NCBI RefSeq assembly: GCF_000506985.1
Contig: NZ_KI650980.1
Span: 682,001-746,000 of the forward strand
Source: Advenella kashmirensis W13003
GTDB taxonomy: Bacteria > Pseudomonadota > Gammaproteobacteria > Burkholderiales > Burkholderiaceae_B
Direction: 5' to 3'
Length of the DNA: 64,000 nt
The first letter of the stretch is position 1, and every line of letters begins with the position of its first letter. This document shows positions 19,495 through 29,334 of the stretch, piece by piece. Position numbers and translations under genes: made by a program. The notes under the pieces were generated by a model. That model saw nothing but the letters and a program-made list of their open reading frames with translations, was not told the origin of the DNA and made no database searches.

Positions 19495-20268
19495 TTAGCG
19501 GCGTGGCAGGTAGGACAGCGGATTGACCGGTTGACCACGCCTGCGGATCTCAAAATGCAGCCGTGGCGATGACGTATCTGACTGGCCTACCTCTGCGATC
19601 TTTTGGCCTTTGGTGACTTTTTGCCCGTTTTTAACCAGCAGCTTGCTGTTGTGAGCATAGGCGGAGATAAAACCGTTGCTGTGGGAAATCAGGATCAAAT
19701 TACCCAATCCGCGCAAGCCATTGCCTACATAGGAGACCGTGCCGGCAGCCGCAGCGGAGACCGAATCGCCCAGCTTGCCTTCGATATCAATGCCACGGGT
19801 GCTTGATGAGAACGGTGTAATGATTTTCGTAGAAGCCACAGGCCAGCCCCAGGACACGGATGTCGCATCGCTTGCCGGTGTTGCATCAAGAGACGCGCCG
19901 GCAGCTGCGCCTGGTGTGGCACTGCCCGCTACGTTGGAGTCGGTGCTGGCTGAGCCGGAAGAGGCAGACGAGCCGCCGGCCGCGACACGCAGGCGCTGTC
20001 CCACTTCAAGCGCAGGAGAAGACAGATTATTCATGGACATCAGCTGGGACACACTGACGTTATTGGCGCGCGAAATTTTGTAAAGCGTATCACCACGCTT
20101 GACAATATATTCACCCGGTCCCGCTGGCGCACTGCTTCCCGCGCGACCCGAACCAAGCTCGGACACTGGCGCGCGTGAAGAGGTTCCACAACCGGCCAGA
20201 GCGATTGCCAGGACCAGGGATCCAATTAAAACGGGGGATTTTCTTTTCATCATGGAATGAATCTGCAT
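19495..20268 (-). CDS. nlpD: NlpD-type lipoprotein (LysM plus degenerate LytM)
   Basis: Lipobox LAGC (Cys27), a LysM domain (YIVKRGDTLYKISRANNVSV, about 53-97) for peptidoglycan binding, a Ser/Ala/Thr linker, and a C-terminal M23/LytM domain. The zinc ligands are eroded: the first His of HxxxD is Thr (TRGID) and the first His of HxH is Arg (RLHFE). This is the pattern of NlpD, which activates amidases at the division site rather than cutting itself. The start is supported by AGGTAGG upstream. Third gene of surE-pcm-nlpD. Confidence 0.9.
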   Translation of the reverse strand: MQIHSMMKRKSPVLIGSLVLAIALAGCGTSSRAPVSELGSGRAGSSAPAGPGEYIVKRGDTLYKISRANNVSVSQLMSMNNLSSPALEVGQRLRVAAGGSSASSGSASTDSNVAGSATPGAAAGASLDATPASDATSVSWGWPVASTKIITPFSSSTRGIDIEGKLGDSVSAAAAGTVSYVGNGLRGLGNLILISHSNGFISAYAHNSKLLVKNGQKVTKGQKIAEVGQSDTSSPRLHFEIRRRGQPVNPLSYLPRR

Positions 20269-20329
20269 ATGTTTTACCTACCTGTTCAATGGAAGCGCAG
20301 TATGTACGCGAAACGGGTATTTTCTCCTG

Positions 20330-21175
20330 TCACAATTGTATGCCTGAACGCAATGGTACAAAGCGCACAGGTTCAAGTTCCTTACGATCCCAGCTGTTTG
20401 GACCGGTTCGTTCGATCAGCACCAGTTTCTGCTGATTCGAACCTTCGGGCGCAATCAGGCGGGCTCCTATATCCAGCTGGTGCAGCAAGGCGGTTGGAAT
20501 CTGCAAGCCTGCCGCGGCAATAATGATGGCATCGAACGGTGCGACCGACGGCATACCCAGCATGCCATCGCCGTGGACCAGGCGCACCCGCGAAACCAAT
20601 TTGAGTTCACGCAATGTACTCCGGGCCATTTCATACAATGCCTTGATACGTTCGATTGTATACACTTCACGACACATGGCCGCCATTACGGCTGCCTGAT
20701 AGCCGCATCCGGTGCCGATTTCCAGCACTTTCTGCGGATTGCGGTTCTCGGCCACCGCCGCCAGCATCCGTGATACCGCCCAGGGTTGGGAAATGGTTTG
20801 CGAAAAGCCAATGGGCAGGGCCGCATCGTCATAGGCTCGGCTCGCCAGCCCCTGGTCGATAAATACGTGCCGAGGAACGGCGCGCATGGCATCGAGCACC
20901 CGCTCGTCGGTGATGCCCTTCTGCCGCAACCGCTCGATCATCAGTCCGCGCAAACGTTCCGAATTCAAACCGATATTCTGTCCGCCCCTTGACGTATCGC
21001 TGGCAGGCATGGCCGAAGCGGGCCTGCCAGCATGCCCGGCAACAATGATCCGGGTGTTGCTATTGGTTGGGGTAATTTTAATTTTGTTGGATGGAAAAGA
21101 CAGCCGTGTCCGGCTTTCGTTAACATCATTTACATTTCCGGCGGAGGAAGCTGGTGCAAAAGGCGGTTTACGCAT
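20330..21175 (-). CDS. pcm: Protein-L-isoaspartate O-methyltransferase
   Basis: Repairs isoaspartyl residues by SAM-dependent methylation. The core has the family start [35 protein letters not shown], the SAM motif [14 protein letters not shown] and GDGMLG. The first 65 or so residues are extra, basic and Ser/Pro-rich, and not part of the usual 210-residue enzyme. The long start is nonetheless supported: a GGAG lies 7 nt upstream inside the end of surE, and the two genes overlap by 8 bp, suggesting translational coupling. Confidence 0.9.
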   Translation of the reverse strand: MRKPPFAPASSAGNVNDVNESRTRLSFPSNKIKITPTNSNTRIIVAGHAGRPASAMPASDTSRGGQNIGLNSERLRGLMIERLRQKGITDERVLDAMRAVPRHVFIDQGLASRAYDDAALPIGFSQTISQPWAVSRMLAAVAENRNPQKVLEIGTGCGYQAAVMAAMCREVYTIERIKALYEMARSTLRELKLVSRVRLVHGDGMLGMPSVAPFDAIIIAAAGLQIPTALLHQLDIGARLIAPEGSNQQKLVLIERTGPNSWDRKELEPVRFVPLRSGIQL

Positions 21176-21923
21176 TGCTCAACTCCACCCAGCTGCGTGC
21201 CTGATTCAACTGCTTATAGTGTGTCAGGTCCAGTTGCAGGGGCGTGATCGAGATGAGCCCCTGGCTGGTCGCACCGAAATCCGTGTCGTCGCCAAAATCA
21301 GCCACTTCTCCCACCATGCCAATCCAGTAGATCGGCTCACCGGCCGGGTTGCTGCTTTTGACCACAGGCTGGGAAGGATGGCGCCTGCCCAGGCGGGTGA
21401 CCCGTAGCGAGCTCCAGAGATGCTCGGGCCGCGGCGGAATATTCACGCTGAGAAGCACAGGTGCCGGAAATGGATTGGCCAATTGATGCTTGACGATATC
21501 CACTGCAATTTTGGTCGCCGCTTCCAGTTCAGGCCAGTTTTTTTCTGTCAGGGAGAAGGCGATAGAGGGGATGCCGAAAAGAAATCCTTCGGTAGCGGCG
21601 GCAACCGTGCCCGAATACAGGGTATCTTCTCCAAGGTTGGCGCCGTTATTGATGCCCGAGACCACCAGATCCGGTCGGAAATCCAGCAAACCGGTCAGCG
21701 CGACGTGTACGCAATCGGACGGCGTTCCATTCAGGTAGTAGTCTCCGGCAGCCGTGCGCCGTACTGACAATGGACGATTCAGGGTGAGTGAGTTGGAGGC
21801 ACCGCTGTGGTTGACTTCGGGCGCCACGACCGTGACCTCGGCGATGCCGCGCAAAGCCTGGGCCAGAGCCTGCACGCCCTCGGCATTGTAACCATCATCA
21901 TTCGATACCAGTATTCGTTTCAT
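21168..21923 (-). CDS. surE: 5'/3'-nucleotidase SurE
   Basis: Metal-dependent nucleotidase, 251 residues. Metal ligands are in [10 protein letters not shown] (Asp9, Asp10), the Ser of HSGASNSLT and the Asn of [25 protein letters not shown]. First gene of the stationary-phase cluster surE-pcm-nlpD. Divergent from plsY. The Shine-Dalgarno is weak. Confidence 0.95.
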   Translation of the reverse strand: MKRILVSNDDGYNAEGVQALAQALRGIAEVTVVAPEVNHSGASNSLTLNRPLSVRRTAAGDYYLNGTPSDCVHVALTGLLDFRPDLVVSGINNGANLGEDTLYSGTVAAATEGFLFGIPSIAFSLTEKNWPELEAATKIAVDIVKHQLANPFPAPVLLSVNIPPRPEHLWSSLRVTRLGRRHPSQPVVKSSNPAGEPIYWIGMVGEVADFGDDTDFGATSQGLISITPLQLDLTHYKQLNQARSWVELSNA

Positions 21924-22042
21924 TCAAATCGCAACCAGACATTATTCCCCCTGTATTGTACATGGATCAACCGATACGCGGCATCCGATATTCGGTTCGG
22001 CAATACGAAACGGGAACTGTATATAATCGTGGGATTCCGATA

Positions 22043-22681
22043 ATGATGATGACAACGATGAACACCCTTCTTGCCCTGATTGCTGCTTACCTGATTGGTT
22101 CGGTCTCCTTTGCCATGCTATCCAGCCGTCTGTTCGGCCTGGAGGATCCCCGCACTTTTGGTTCGGGCAACCCGGGCGCCACCAATATGCTGCGTACCGG
22201 CAATAAGAAAGCGGCCTTGCTTACCCTGGTGGGCGATGCCTTCAAGGGCTGGCTGGCGGTATTTCTGGCGCGCATGCTGGCCCCGGACCTGGGACTGACA
22301 GACGAAGCTATTGCAGGGGTGGCCGTAGCAGTGTTTCTTGGCCACATCTATTCATGTTTTCTCAAATTCAAGGGTGGTAAAGGTGTGGCCACCGCAGTGG
22401 GCGTACTGCTTGCACTGCAGCCCTGGCTGGCGCTGGCGACCGTAGCGACCTGGGTCATTGTCGCTGTCTTTTTCAGGTATTCGTCTCTGGCCGCACTCGT
22501 GGCCGCCGTTTTTGCCCCCTTTTATTATTATCTGGGTGGACAGCTGGTCTGGCCGTTTTCACTGCCGTGGTTCCTGGCCATCTGCTTTCTGGCGGTGGTA
22601 TTGATCATCAAGCACAAAAAAAATATTGCCAACCTGCTGGCCGGCACCGAGTCGCGCATCGGCCAAAAGCAAAAATCCTGA
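22043..22681 (+). CDS. plsY: Acyl-phosphate:glycerol-3-phosphate acyltransferase PlsY
   Basis: Inner-membrane enzyme that makes lysophosphatidic acid, the first step of phospholipid synthesis. Family motifs are present: [20 protein letters not shown] and [17 protein letters not shown], with about five to seven membrane helices. The frame is open from 21956, but the ATG at 22043 has a GGGA upstream and puts the first helix at the N-terminus as in the family. It converges with tsaD; an inverted repeat (CTGAAGG...CCTTCAG, 22678-22702) covers both stops. Confidence 0.92.
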   Translation: MMMTTMNTLLALIAAYLIGSVSFAMLSSRLFGLEDPRTFGSGNPGATNMLRTGNKKAALLTLVGDAFKGWLAVFLARMLAPDLGLTDEAIAGVAVAVFLGHIYSCFLKFKGGKGVATAVGVLLALQPWLALATVATWVIVAVFFRYSSLAALVAAVFAPFYYYLGGQLVWPFSLPWFLAICFLAVVLIIKHKKNIANLLAGTESRIGQKQKS

Positions 22682-22698
22682 AGGCGCGTATCGCCCCT

Positions 22699-23733
22699 TC
22701 AGAGGCTGATGTCGGCCAGATCCCAACGAGGGTGAACTGCGGCCTCATTGGGGCGGCGTATTTTATCCAGCAGACCCGCCTTGATCCGTTCTGCAGCGGC
22801 ATGGGCAATCATAGCGCCGTTGTCGGTACATAAGGCCAGCGGCGGAAAAAACACTTCTCCGCCACGCCGCTGCATTTGCTGTGTCAGATAGGCGCGCAGC
22901 TGACGGTTGGCCCCCACCCCGCCGGCGACGACAAGCCGGTTGCTGCCACTTGCCGTCACAGCCTTGATCGCCTTGCGGCCCAGCACTTCCACAATCGCAT
23001 TTTGCACCGACGCTGCAAGGTCCTGGCGCTGTTTTTCTGTCAACGGTCCTTGCTGCTCCAGTTTACGCAAGGTGGTCAGCACCGCCGTTTTCAGGCCTGA
23101 AAAACTGAAATCCAGGTCACCGCTGTGCATCATGGGTCGAGGCAGATCAAACGCGTTCGGATCGCCCTTCTCAGCCAGTGCCGCCAGCGCAGGTCCACCC
23201 GGATAGGGCAAGCCCATGAGTTTGGCCGATTTATCAAACGCTTCGCCTGCAGCATCGTCCAGCGTTTCGCCCAGAAGCTCATACTCTCCGATGGACTTTA
23301 CATTCATCAATTGCGTATGCCCGCCTGAAACAAGCAGGGCCACATAAGGAAACGCAGGAACCGCGTCTGCCAGCATGGGCGACAGCAAATGGCCTTCCAG
23401 ATGATGTACGGGAATGGTCGGCACATTCAGACTCCAGGCCAGTGACCGGGCCACTGAGGCCCCCACCAGCAGCGCGCCCGCCAGGCCGGGACCGGCGGTA
23501 TAAGCTACGGCGTCGATATCCTTTAGGGTGAGGTTAGCATGCCGCAAGACTTCCCGCGTCAGCGGCAGCACACGCCGGATGTGGTCGCGCGACGCCAGTT
23601 CGGGTACGACGCCGCCATAGGCCTGATGCATGGCAATCTGGCTGTGCAGGGCATGTGCCAACAGGCCTGATTCCGTACTGACCAGCGCGACACCGGTTTC
23701 ATCACAGGAGCTTTCAATACCGAGAATGTTCAT
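22699..23733 (-). CDS. tsaD: tRNA N6-adenosine threonylcarbamoyltransferase TsaD
   Basis: Transfers threonylcarbamoyl to A37 of ANN-decoding tRNAs as part of the TsaBDE complex. 344 residues, ASKHA fold: [18 protein letters not shown] at the start, the metal-binding [18 protein letters not shown] and [12 protein letters not shown]. The ATG at 23733 matches the universal N-terminus and has an AGG nearby; 12 more residues would be added by the earliest frame start. In many relatives rpsU is the divergent neighbour; here it is not. Confidence 0.95.
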   Translation of the reverse strand: MNILGIESSCDETGVALVSTESGLLAHALHSQIAMHQAYGGVVPELASRDHIRRVLPLTREVLRHANLTLKDIDAVAYTAGPGLAGALLVGASVARSLAWSLNVPTIPVHHLEGHLLSPMLADAVPAFPYVALLVSGGHTQLMNVKSIGEYELLGETLDDAAGEAFDKSAKLMGLPYPGGPALAALAEKGDPNAFDLPRPMMHSGDLDFSFSGLKTAVLTTLRKLEQQGPLTEKQRQDLAASVQNAIVEVLGRKAIKAVTASGSNRLVVAGGVGANRQLRAYLTQQMQRRGGEVFFPPLALCTDNGAMIAHAAAERIKAGLLDKIRRPNEAAVHPRWDLADISL

Positions 23734-23961
23734 AAATACCTGACAGGATGCCACGTTGTCTGCGCTCATGCCGGCCGGACCGTCGGGTCGGCGAGATAGT
23801 GGACAAACCTGCCGTATAGAAAAGATGTTGCAGATTAAAGACGATCTGACGGCGTTATGGGTCTTTTGCCAATCCCGCAGTATGTGCGCACGTCAATAGT
23901 CGTAAAGAATACGCTAAAGTTGCAATTGTACACACGTATCTGAAATTTAGGAGTTATGTCC

Positions 23962-25251
23962 ATGCTGGAATCACTGTTCAAACTCAGGGAGCACGGCACG
24001 AATACCCGTACGGAGATTCTTGCCGGTCTGACCACCTTCCTGACAATGTCATACATCGTTTTCGTGAATCCCGATATTCTGGGAACCACGGGCATGGACA
24101 AAGGTGCCGTATTTGTCGCGACGTGCCTGGCCGCCGCGCTGGGATGTCTGATCATGGCCTTTCTGGCCAACTGGCCTATCGGGATGGCCCCGGGCATGGG
24201 GCTCAATGCCTTCTTTGCCTTCGGCGTGGTAGGCGCCATGGGCTATTCGTGGCAACAGGCGCTTGGCGCCGTTTTTGTTTCGGGCATCATCTTTCTGATT
24301 CTGTCCGCCACCGGCATACGCAAATGGCTGATCGAAGGCATCCCCAAATCCCTGCGCTCTGCCATTGTTGCCGGTATTGGGCTGTTCCTTGCGCTGATTG
24401 CGCTTAAATCTGCGGGTATTGTGGTTGGTAATCAGGCGACGCTAGTGGCGCAGGGCGACCTCAAATCGCCCACCGTATTGCTGGCCGTGCTGGGGTTCTT
24501 TATTATCGTCTGCCTGGATGCGCTGCGCATTAAAGGCGCGATTCTGATCGGCATTCTGGCTGTTACCCTATTATCCGCCCTGTTGGGCTATAGCGCGCCG
24601 ATTCACAGTATTGTGTCGACACCACCGAGCATGGCGCCGACTTTTATGCAACTGGATATTGCCGGGGTATTGAACCAGGGCTTCCTGCATATTATTCTTG
24701 TCTTCGTACTGGTTGAAATCTTTGATGCCACGGGAACCCTGATTGGTGTTGCCCGGCGAGCCAATTTGCTGCCCGAAGGCAAGCCCAACCGGCTTGGCCG
24801 CGCGCTGTTTGCAGACAGTACTGCCATTCTGGCCGGTTCCGCGCTGGGCACCAGCAGCACGACCGCATTCGCAGAAAGCGCAGCAGGCGTGCAGGCTGGC
24901 GGTCGCACCGGACTGACTGCGCTGGTGGTCGGCGTTCTGTTCCTGCTGTGCCTGTTCTTTGCACCGCTAGCGAGCGTCGTGCCATCCTACGCCACTGCCC
25001 CTGCCCTGCTTTATGTGGCCGGGCTCATGATGCGTGAACTGGTTGAGGTAGAATGGAACGATATTACGAATGCCATTCCTGCTGCGCTGACGGCTATCAT
25101 GATGCCATTTACCTATTCGATTGCTGAAGGCATTGCATTCGGTTTTATCAGCTACGTTCTGATCAAGGCATTTACCGGTCGTTTTCGCGATATTCATATC
25201 GCAACGTTTATTGTCGCCCTCCTGTTCGTGCTGCGGTTCGCGCTCGAATAG
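23962..25251 (+). CDS. NCS2/AzgA-family purine (hypoxanthine/guanine/adenine) permease
   Basis: Inner-membrane proton-coupled nucleobase importer, about 429 residues with 12-14 helices. Family motifs: GLTTFLTMSYIVFVNPDIL, the TM3 block GMAPGMGLNAFFAF, and the TM10 region TSSTTAFAESAAGVQAGGRTGLTALV. The AGGAG is 2 nt from the first ATG (23956) but 8 nt from the second (23962), so I take the second. Which purine it carries cannot be told. A terminator follows. Purine synthesis genes lie 15 kb away but not in the same operon. Confidence 0.9.
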   Translation: MLESLFKLREHGTNTRTEILAGLTTFLTMSYIVFVNPDILGTTGMDKGAVFVATCLAAALGCLIMAFLANWPIGMAPGMGLNAFFAFGVVGAMGYSWQQALGAVFVSGIIFLILSATGIRKWLIEGIPKSLRSAIVAGIGLFLALIALKSAGIVVGNQATLVAQGDLKSPTVLLAVLGFFIIVCLDALRIKGAILIGILAVTLLSALLGYSAPIHSIVSTPPSMAPTFMQLDIAGVLNQGFLHIILVFVLVEIFDATGTLIGVARRANLLPEGKPNRLGRALFADSTAILAGSALGTSSTTAFAESAAGVQAGGRTGLTALVVGVLFLLCLFFAPLASVVPSYATAPALLYVAGLMMRELVEVEWNDITNAIPAALTAIMMPFTYSIAEGIAFGFISYVLIKAFTGRFRDIHIATFIVALLFVLRFALE

Positions 25252-25268
25252 TGCCGGTTCCGCCCCGG

Positions 25269-25303
25269 GCGCCGCTGCTTCGCTTATCGGCAGCGGTGCT
25301 TTT
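25269..25303 (+). terminator. Terminator of the purine permease gene
   Basis: Stem GCGCCGCTGC/GCAGCGGTGC (one G-T pair), 11-nt loop, four T residues. Confidence 0.75.
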
Positions 25304-25516
25304 CTCAAGAGGCGCATATAAATCAAACGCATGACCTCAACCGCAAGCGCTCGCTTGTGGTTTTTACGTTCAGGTTTATATCGTTAACAATTGAATTACA
25401 CTTATTGGCGATAGGCATTCATAATGAAGTCAATAAAAATATTCAACTAGTCATTTGCGGTTGTCGTCCCTATATTCAATAGAACACAGCCCGCAACTTT
25501 ACCTGGAGAAAGAATT

Positions 25517-25900
25517 ATGCCCATTACCGAATTGACCAAAGACACCTTCCAGCAGGCAATCAAGGAAGACAACACCCTGATTATCGATTTCTGGGCTCCC
25601 TGGTGCGGTCCATGCAAACAATTTGCGCCGACTTTTGAAAAAGCTGCGGAAAGTCACCCAGGCATTGAATTTGCCAAAGTGAACACCGAGGAACAGCAGG
25701 AATTGGCCGGTGCGCTGGGTATTCGTTCCATCCCGACACTGATGGTATTCCGTGAACGCGTCATGCTGTTTTCTCAAGCGGGAGCGCTGAGCCCCGGACA
25801 GCTGGACGAATTGCTGGAAAAAGTTCAGGCGGTTGACATGGAAAAAGTGCACCAGGAAATCGCGACTGCGGAAGCCAAAGCTGCCGAAGAAAACGCCTGA
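25517..25900 (+). CDS. trxA: Thioredoxin (TrxA-like)
   Basis: Disulfide reductase, 127 residues, with the active site FWAPWCGPCKQ (Cys36, Cys39) and the cis-Pro in IRSIPTLMVF. It is about 18 residues longer than the usual 109 because of a charged C-terminal helix (MEKVHQEIATAEAKAAEENA), seen in some betaproteobacterial paralogues. A strong GGAG lies 8 nt before the ATG. The 265 bp upstream are AT-rich in their second half and should hold its promoter; I cannot place boxes with confidence. A rho-dependent thioredoxin gene next to rho is usual for the main TrxA, so this may be a second copy. Confidence 0.9.
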   Translation: MPITELTKDTFQQAIKEDNTLIIDFWAPWCGPCKQFAPTFEKAAESHPGIEFAKVNTEEQQELAGALGIRSIPTLMVFRERVMLFSQAGALSPGQLDELLEKVQAVDMEKVHQEIATAEAKAAEENA

Positions 25901-25975
25901 TAACGTCTGTCTCGGACACTGGCCACCGCCGCGGCGGTGGCTCATTGCCTGGCAGAACAGCGCCAAAGTATCAGA

Positions 25976-26569
25976 TCAAGGGACAGTCCACTGTCCCTTT
26001 CCTTTTGTCTGGTCGGTATACACTTGCTGCACAACTGCCAGCTGACTGACCGGTACATCCAGGGTCCACGTGACTCCCTCGGCCCCGAAGTCCTCGTCAA
26101 CGATCGAGGCGCCCGCCTGAAGCAGTCTGACCTTGACCCGCTCGACGTCCGAATAATTGCATGTGCAATACACCGTACGTGACGGCACGATCACCGTTTT
26201 CGGCGCAGCATCCAGGCACTTGGCGGCGCAACCGCCATAGGCCCGGATCAGCCCCCCGGTCCCCAATTTAACGCCGCCAAAATAGCGAATCACCAATACG
26301 GCCACACCGGTCAGCCCCTTACCTTCAATCGCCTGCAAAATGGGCCTGCCTGCCGTGCCGCCCGGTTCCCCATCGTCATTGAAGCGATAACCGTCAGTGA
26401 TTTTATAGGCCCAGCAGTTATGCGTGGCATCCCGGTCGCCTTTGGACGCAAAGAAAGCCAGCGCAGCCTCCGCACTTTCTATCGGCGCGGCGTGCGCGAT
26501 GAAACGGCTTTTCTTGATTTCTTCTTCAAAACTGCACGCGGCCGTCAGGGTAGACAGCAAATCGGCCAT
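25976..26569 (-). CDS. yigZ: YigZ/IMPACT family protein (UPF0029)
   Basis: 197 residues. The N-terminal UPF0029 domain carries DDGEPGGTAGRPIL and RYFGGVKLGTGGLIRAYG; the C-terminal domain is the small ferredoxin-like DUF1949 type. Eukaryotic IMPACT relatives bind GCN1, but the bacterial role is unknown. It follows ybiT by 12 bp with an AAGGA before the ATG, so the two are probably cotranscribed. Confidence 0.88.
   Translation of the reverse strand: MADLLSTLTAACSFEEEIKKSRFIAHAAPIESAEAALAFFASKGDRDATHNCWAYKITDGYRFNDDGEPGGTAGRPILQAIEGKGLTGVAVLVIRYFGGVKLGTGGLIRAYGGCAAKCLDAAPKTVIVPSRTVYCTCNYSDVERVKVRLLQAGASIVDEDFGAEGVTWTLDVPVSQLAVVQQVYTDQTKGKGQWTVP
25980..26007 (+). terminator. Terminator of trxA lying inside the end of yigZ
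   Basis: GGGACAG-TCCA-CTGTCCC followed by TTTCCTTTT. It reads as a terminator on the plus strand and overlaps the last codons of the convergent yigZ gene. A separate perfect 20-bp palindrome (25922-25941) just before it has no T tract. Confidence 0.7.
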
Positions 26570-26581
26570 GAAACAGCGTCC

Positions 26582-28183
26582 TTATTCTTCAATTCCCCGG
26601 GAACTCAGGTAATCATCGTAACTGCCATGATAGTCATTCAGCGTACCGTCGGGCATGATTTCTATGATCCGTGTTGCCAGGCCCGAAACAAATTCCCGGT
26701 CATGCGAGACAAAAATGAGCGTACCGCCAAATTTTTCCAGGGCAAATTGCAGCGACTCAATGGATTCCATATCCAGGTGATTGGTCGGTTCATCCATCAG
26801 CAACACATTATGCCGCCCGAGCATCAGCCGACCAAAGGTCATACGGTTTTTTTCACCGCCGGACAACACGGGAACATCCTTGACAATATCGTCCGCAGAG
26901 AACAGCAAACGACCCAGTACCGAACGAATGGCCTGATCTTCGTCGCCGGGCTTGCGGTGTTCGCCCATCCAGTCAAACACGTTGACGTGCTTTTTGAAAT
27001 CCTCGGATACGTCTTGCGGCATATAGCCCATATCGGCATTCTCTGACCATTTCACCGACCCGGCATCGGGCGCCAGATCTTCGGCGAACAGGCGCAGCAA
27101 GGTCGTTTTACCCACCCCGTTGGCGCCGATGATGGCAATTTTCTGACCGGCTTCGACCATGGCTGAAAAATTGCTGATGACTGGCCTGTCATAGGCTTTG
27201 CTGACTTTTTCCATAGTCACGGCAAGACGATGCAGCGGTTTGTTCTGCTCGAAACGGATATACGGATTCTGGCGCGAGGATGGTTTGACCTCGACAGTAT
27301 CGGCCTTGATGCGGTCAATCTGCTTCAGACGCGAGGTGGCCTGGCGCGATTTGGACTTATTGGCGGCGAACCGGCGCACGAAGTCCTGCAATTCGGCAAC
27401 ACGTTCCTTGGCTTTGGCATTGTTGGACACCAGCCGCTCACGCGCCTGGGTGGACGCCAGCATATAGTCGTCATAATTGCCCGGATAGAGGCGGATTTCA
27501 CCATAGTCCAGGTCGGCCATATGCGTACATACCTGATTCAGAAAGTGCCGGTCGTGACTAATGATAATCATGGTGCTCTGATACCCGTTGAGCACGCCTT
27601 CAAGCCAGCGAATAGTATTGATGTCCAGGTTATTGGTTGGTTCGTCCAGCAGCAGTACATCGGGATTGGAAAACAGTGCCTGCGCCAGCAGGACACGCAG
27701 TTTCCAGCCGGGCGCAATTTCGCGCATGGGCAAATTATGCTGCTCTACCGGGATGTCCAGGCCCAGCAGCAGTTCGCCTGCCCTGGCTTCAGCGGTGTAT
27801 CCGTCGTACTCGGCAAATTTGGCTTCCAGTTCGGCAGCCCGCATATAATCGTCGTCAGTTGCTTCCAGATTGGCGTAAATGGCATCGCGTTCATGCATGG
27901 CCTGCCACATTTCCGTGTGACCCATCATGACCACATCCAGCACCCGCATATCTTCAAAGGCGAACTGGTCCTGACGCAACTTACCCAGTCGCACACCCGG
28001 ATCCAGCGCAACGTTGCCTGAAGAGGCCTCCAGATCGCCACCGATGATTTTCATAAAGGTGGATTTGCCGGAGCCGTTCGCACCGATCAAACCGTAACGG
28101 TTGCCACCGCCGAATTTGACACTGACGTTTTCGAAAAGAGGTTTGGGGCCGAACTGAATGGTTAGATTAGCGGTAGAAATCAC
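26582..28183 (-). CDS. ybiT: ABC-F family ATPase YbiT
   Basis: Soluble ribosome-associated ABC-F protein with two ABC domains and no membrane part. First Walker [10 protein letters not shown] with Walker [13 protein letters not shown]; second GANGVGKTT with [11 protein letters not shown]; signatures [12 protein letters not shown] and [13 protein letters not shown]. The linker has the arm and charged Pttl helices. From memory it matches E. coli YbiT along its length (530 residues there). I take the GTG at 28183 (533 residues), since the only earlier start is a TTG giving an unsupported extension. Probably modulates translation; exact role open. Confidence 0.9.
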   Translation of the reverse strand: MISTANLTIQFGPKPLFENVSVKFGGGNRYGLIGANGSGKSTFMKIIGGDLEASSGNVALDPGVRLGKLRQDQFAFEDMRVLDVVMMGHTEMWQAMHERDAIYANLEATDDDYMRAAELEAKFAEYDGYTAEARAGELLLGLDIPVEQHNLPMREIAPGWKLRVLLAQALFSNPDVLLLDEPTNNLDINTIRWLEGVLNGYQSTMIIISHDRHFLNQVCTHMADLDYGEIRLYPGNYDDYMLASTQARERLVSNNAKAKERVAELQDFVRRFAANKSKSRQATSRLKQIDRIKADTVEVKPSSRQNPYIRFEQNKPLHRLAVTMEKVSKAYDRPVISNFSAMVEAGQKIAIIGANGVGKTTLLRLFAEDLAPDAGSVKWSENADMGYMPQDVSEDFKKHVNVFDWMGEHRKPGDEDQAIRSVLGRLLFSADDIVKDVPVLSGGEKNRMTFGRLMLGRHNVLLMDEPTNHLDMESIESLQFALEKFGGTLIFVSHDREFVSGLATRIIEIMPDGTLNDYHGSYDDYLSSRGIEE

Positions 28184-28290
28184 GACGGTATTTGATGCCT
28201 TAAATAGGGTTATAAAAAATGCCAAACGCGTTCATGACAGCAGAACGCGTTGGTCGTATACTGGATGCGCCGTCTTGCGGCAACGCAAAT

Positions 28291-29334
28291 TTATTTATGC
28301 GAATGATCGTGGCCGTGGTGGTCATGATCATGGTGATGATGATCATCAATCACCAGATAGGCCATGTCAGCTTCAGTAGCCAAACCCACTTTTTTGCCAA
28401 TGGGTAGCGTAACACGAACATCTCCATGCCCGTAGGGCAGACCGCTGACCACGGGCAAACCGGTGTTGGCCCGCAACCAGCGCACCACTTCGGGCATATC
28501 AAAGCCTTTATCCTGCGCACTGAGCTTGTATTCAGTAAAGTGCCCCAGGACAATCGCCTTTTGACGTGCCAGCACGCCCGCATGCAACAATTGCGTGAGC
28601 ATGCGCTCCACCCTGAAGGGATATTCGCCTACATCTTCCAGGAACAGAATGCCGTTCTTGATTTTCGGCAGAAAAGGTGTTCCCACCAGCGATGCAATCA
28701 TGGCCAGATTGCCGCCCCACAGCGTGCCGCGGGTGTCAACCGCGTCTGATCCTTCGGATTCAAAACTCAGAATCTCCAGCTCACCGTGCATGACTTCCAG
28801 AAAAATATCATAGGTCAGCTCATCAACCGTATTCTTGCCAAAGTCCAGCAGATTGGGGCCGGTATAACTGCTCATGCCGGTTTTGGCCAGCAGCGCCAGA
28901 TTGAACGCGGTAAAGTCGCTGAATCCCACGTAACGTTTTGGGTGACGCTCCAGCAGCTTCCAGTCTATGCGGTGCAGGATTCGGCTCAGGCCATAGCCGC
29001 CACGCGTAGGCATCACAATGCCGCTTGCATGTTTGGCTGCGCGCGCAATTGCCGCGACCCGGTCTTCATCGGCACCGCCAAACCGCATGTCCTGATGCAG
29101 CGCAGCCTTGTCGACCGTCACTTTGACACCCGATTTTTTCAGATTTTTGACAGCCCGCTTCAGGACATCTTCATCCTGCACATAGCCGGAAGGAGACAGC
29201 CCGTAAACATTCAGTTTATTCAAATAGCGGGTTGGCTGATACGCCACATCGTCTGCCTCGTCGAACAATATCTGCGCATCGTTCAACTGTTCCTGAATAC
29301 TTTCCTTTTTACCACTGGAAGAAGCATTGCTCAT
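28291..29334 (-). CDS. ldcA: LD-carboxypeptidase (S66 family) with His-rich tail
   Basis: Cuts the L-Lys/DAP-D-Ala bond of murein tetrapeptides in recycling. The nucleophile elbow is YVGFSDFTAFNLAL, the Glu is in ILFLEDVGEYP and the His in GLPYGHGDVR, giving the Ser-Glu-His triad. The last 18 residues are an odd Asp/His tail with nine His. The ATG at 29334 overlaps the tadA stop by 4 bp (ATGA), indicating coupling. No signal peptide, so cytosolic as expected. 347 residues, a little longer than the family because of N- and C-terminal additions. Confidence 0.9.
   Translation of the reverse strand: MSNASSSGKKESIQEQLNDAQILFDEADDVAYQPTRYLNKLNVYGLSPSGYVQDEDVLKRAVKNLKKSGVKVTVDKAALHQDMRFGGADEDRVAAIARAAKHASGIVMPTRGGYGLSRILHRIDWKLLERHPKRYVGFSDFTAFNLALLAKTGMSSYTGPNLLDFGKNTVDELTYDIFLEVMHGELEILSFESEGSDAVDTRGTLWGGNLAMIASLVGTPFLPKIKNGILFLEDVGEYPFRVERMLTQLLHAGVLARQKAIVLGHFTEYKLSAQDKGFDMPEVVRWLRANTGLPVVSGLPYGHGDVRVTLPIGKKVGLATEADMAYLVIDDHHHHDHDHHGHDHSHK

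Noticed and set aside
23770-23961. Purine riboswitch or PurR box before the purine permease
   Set aside because: No conserved three-way junction or PurR-like palindrome could be recognised; only a GTGCGCAC short palindrome at 23884.
25922-25941. Perfect 20-bp palindrome after trxA as its terminator
   Set aside because: No T tract; the hairpin at 25980 is better. It may still stabilise the RNA end.
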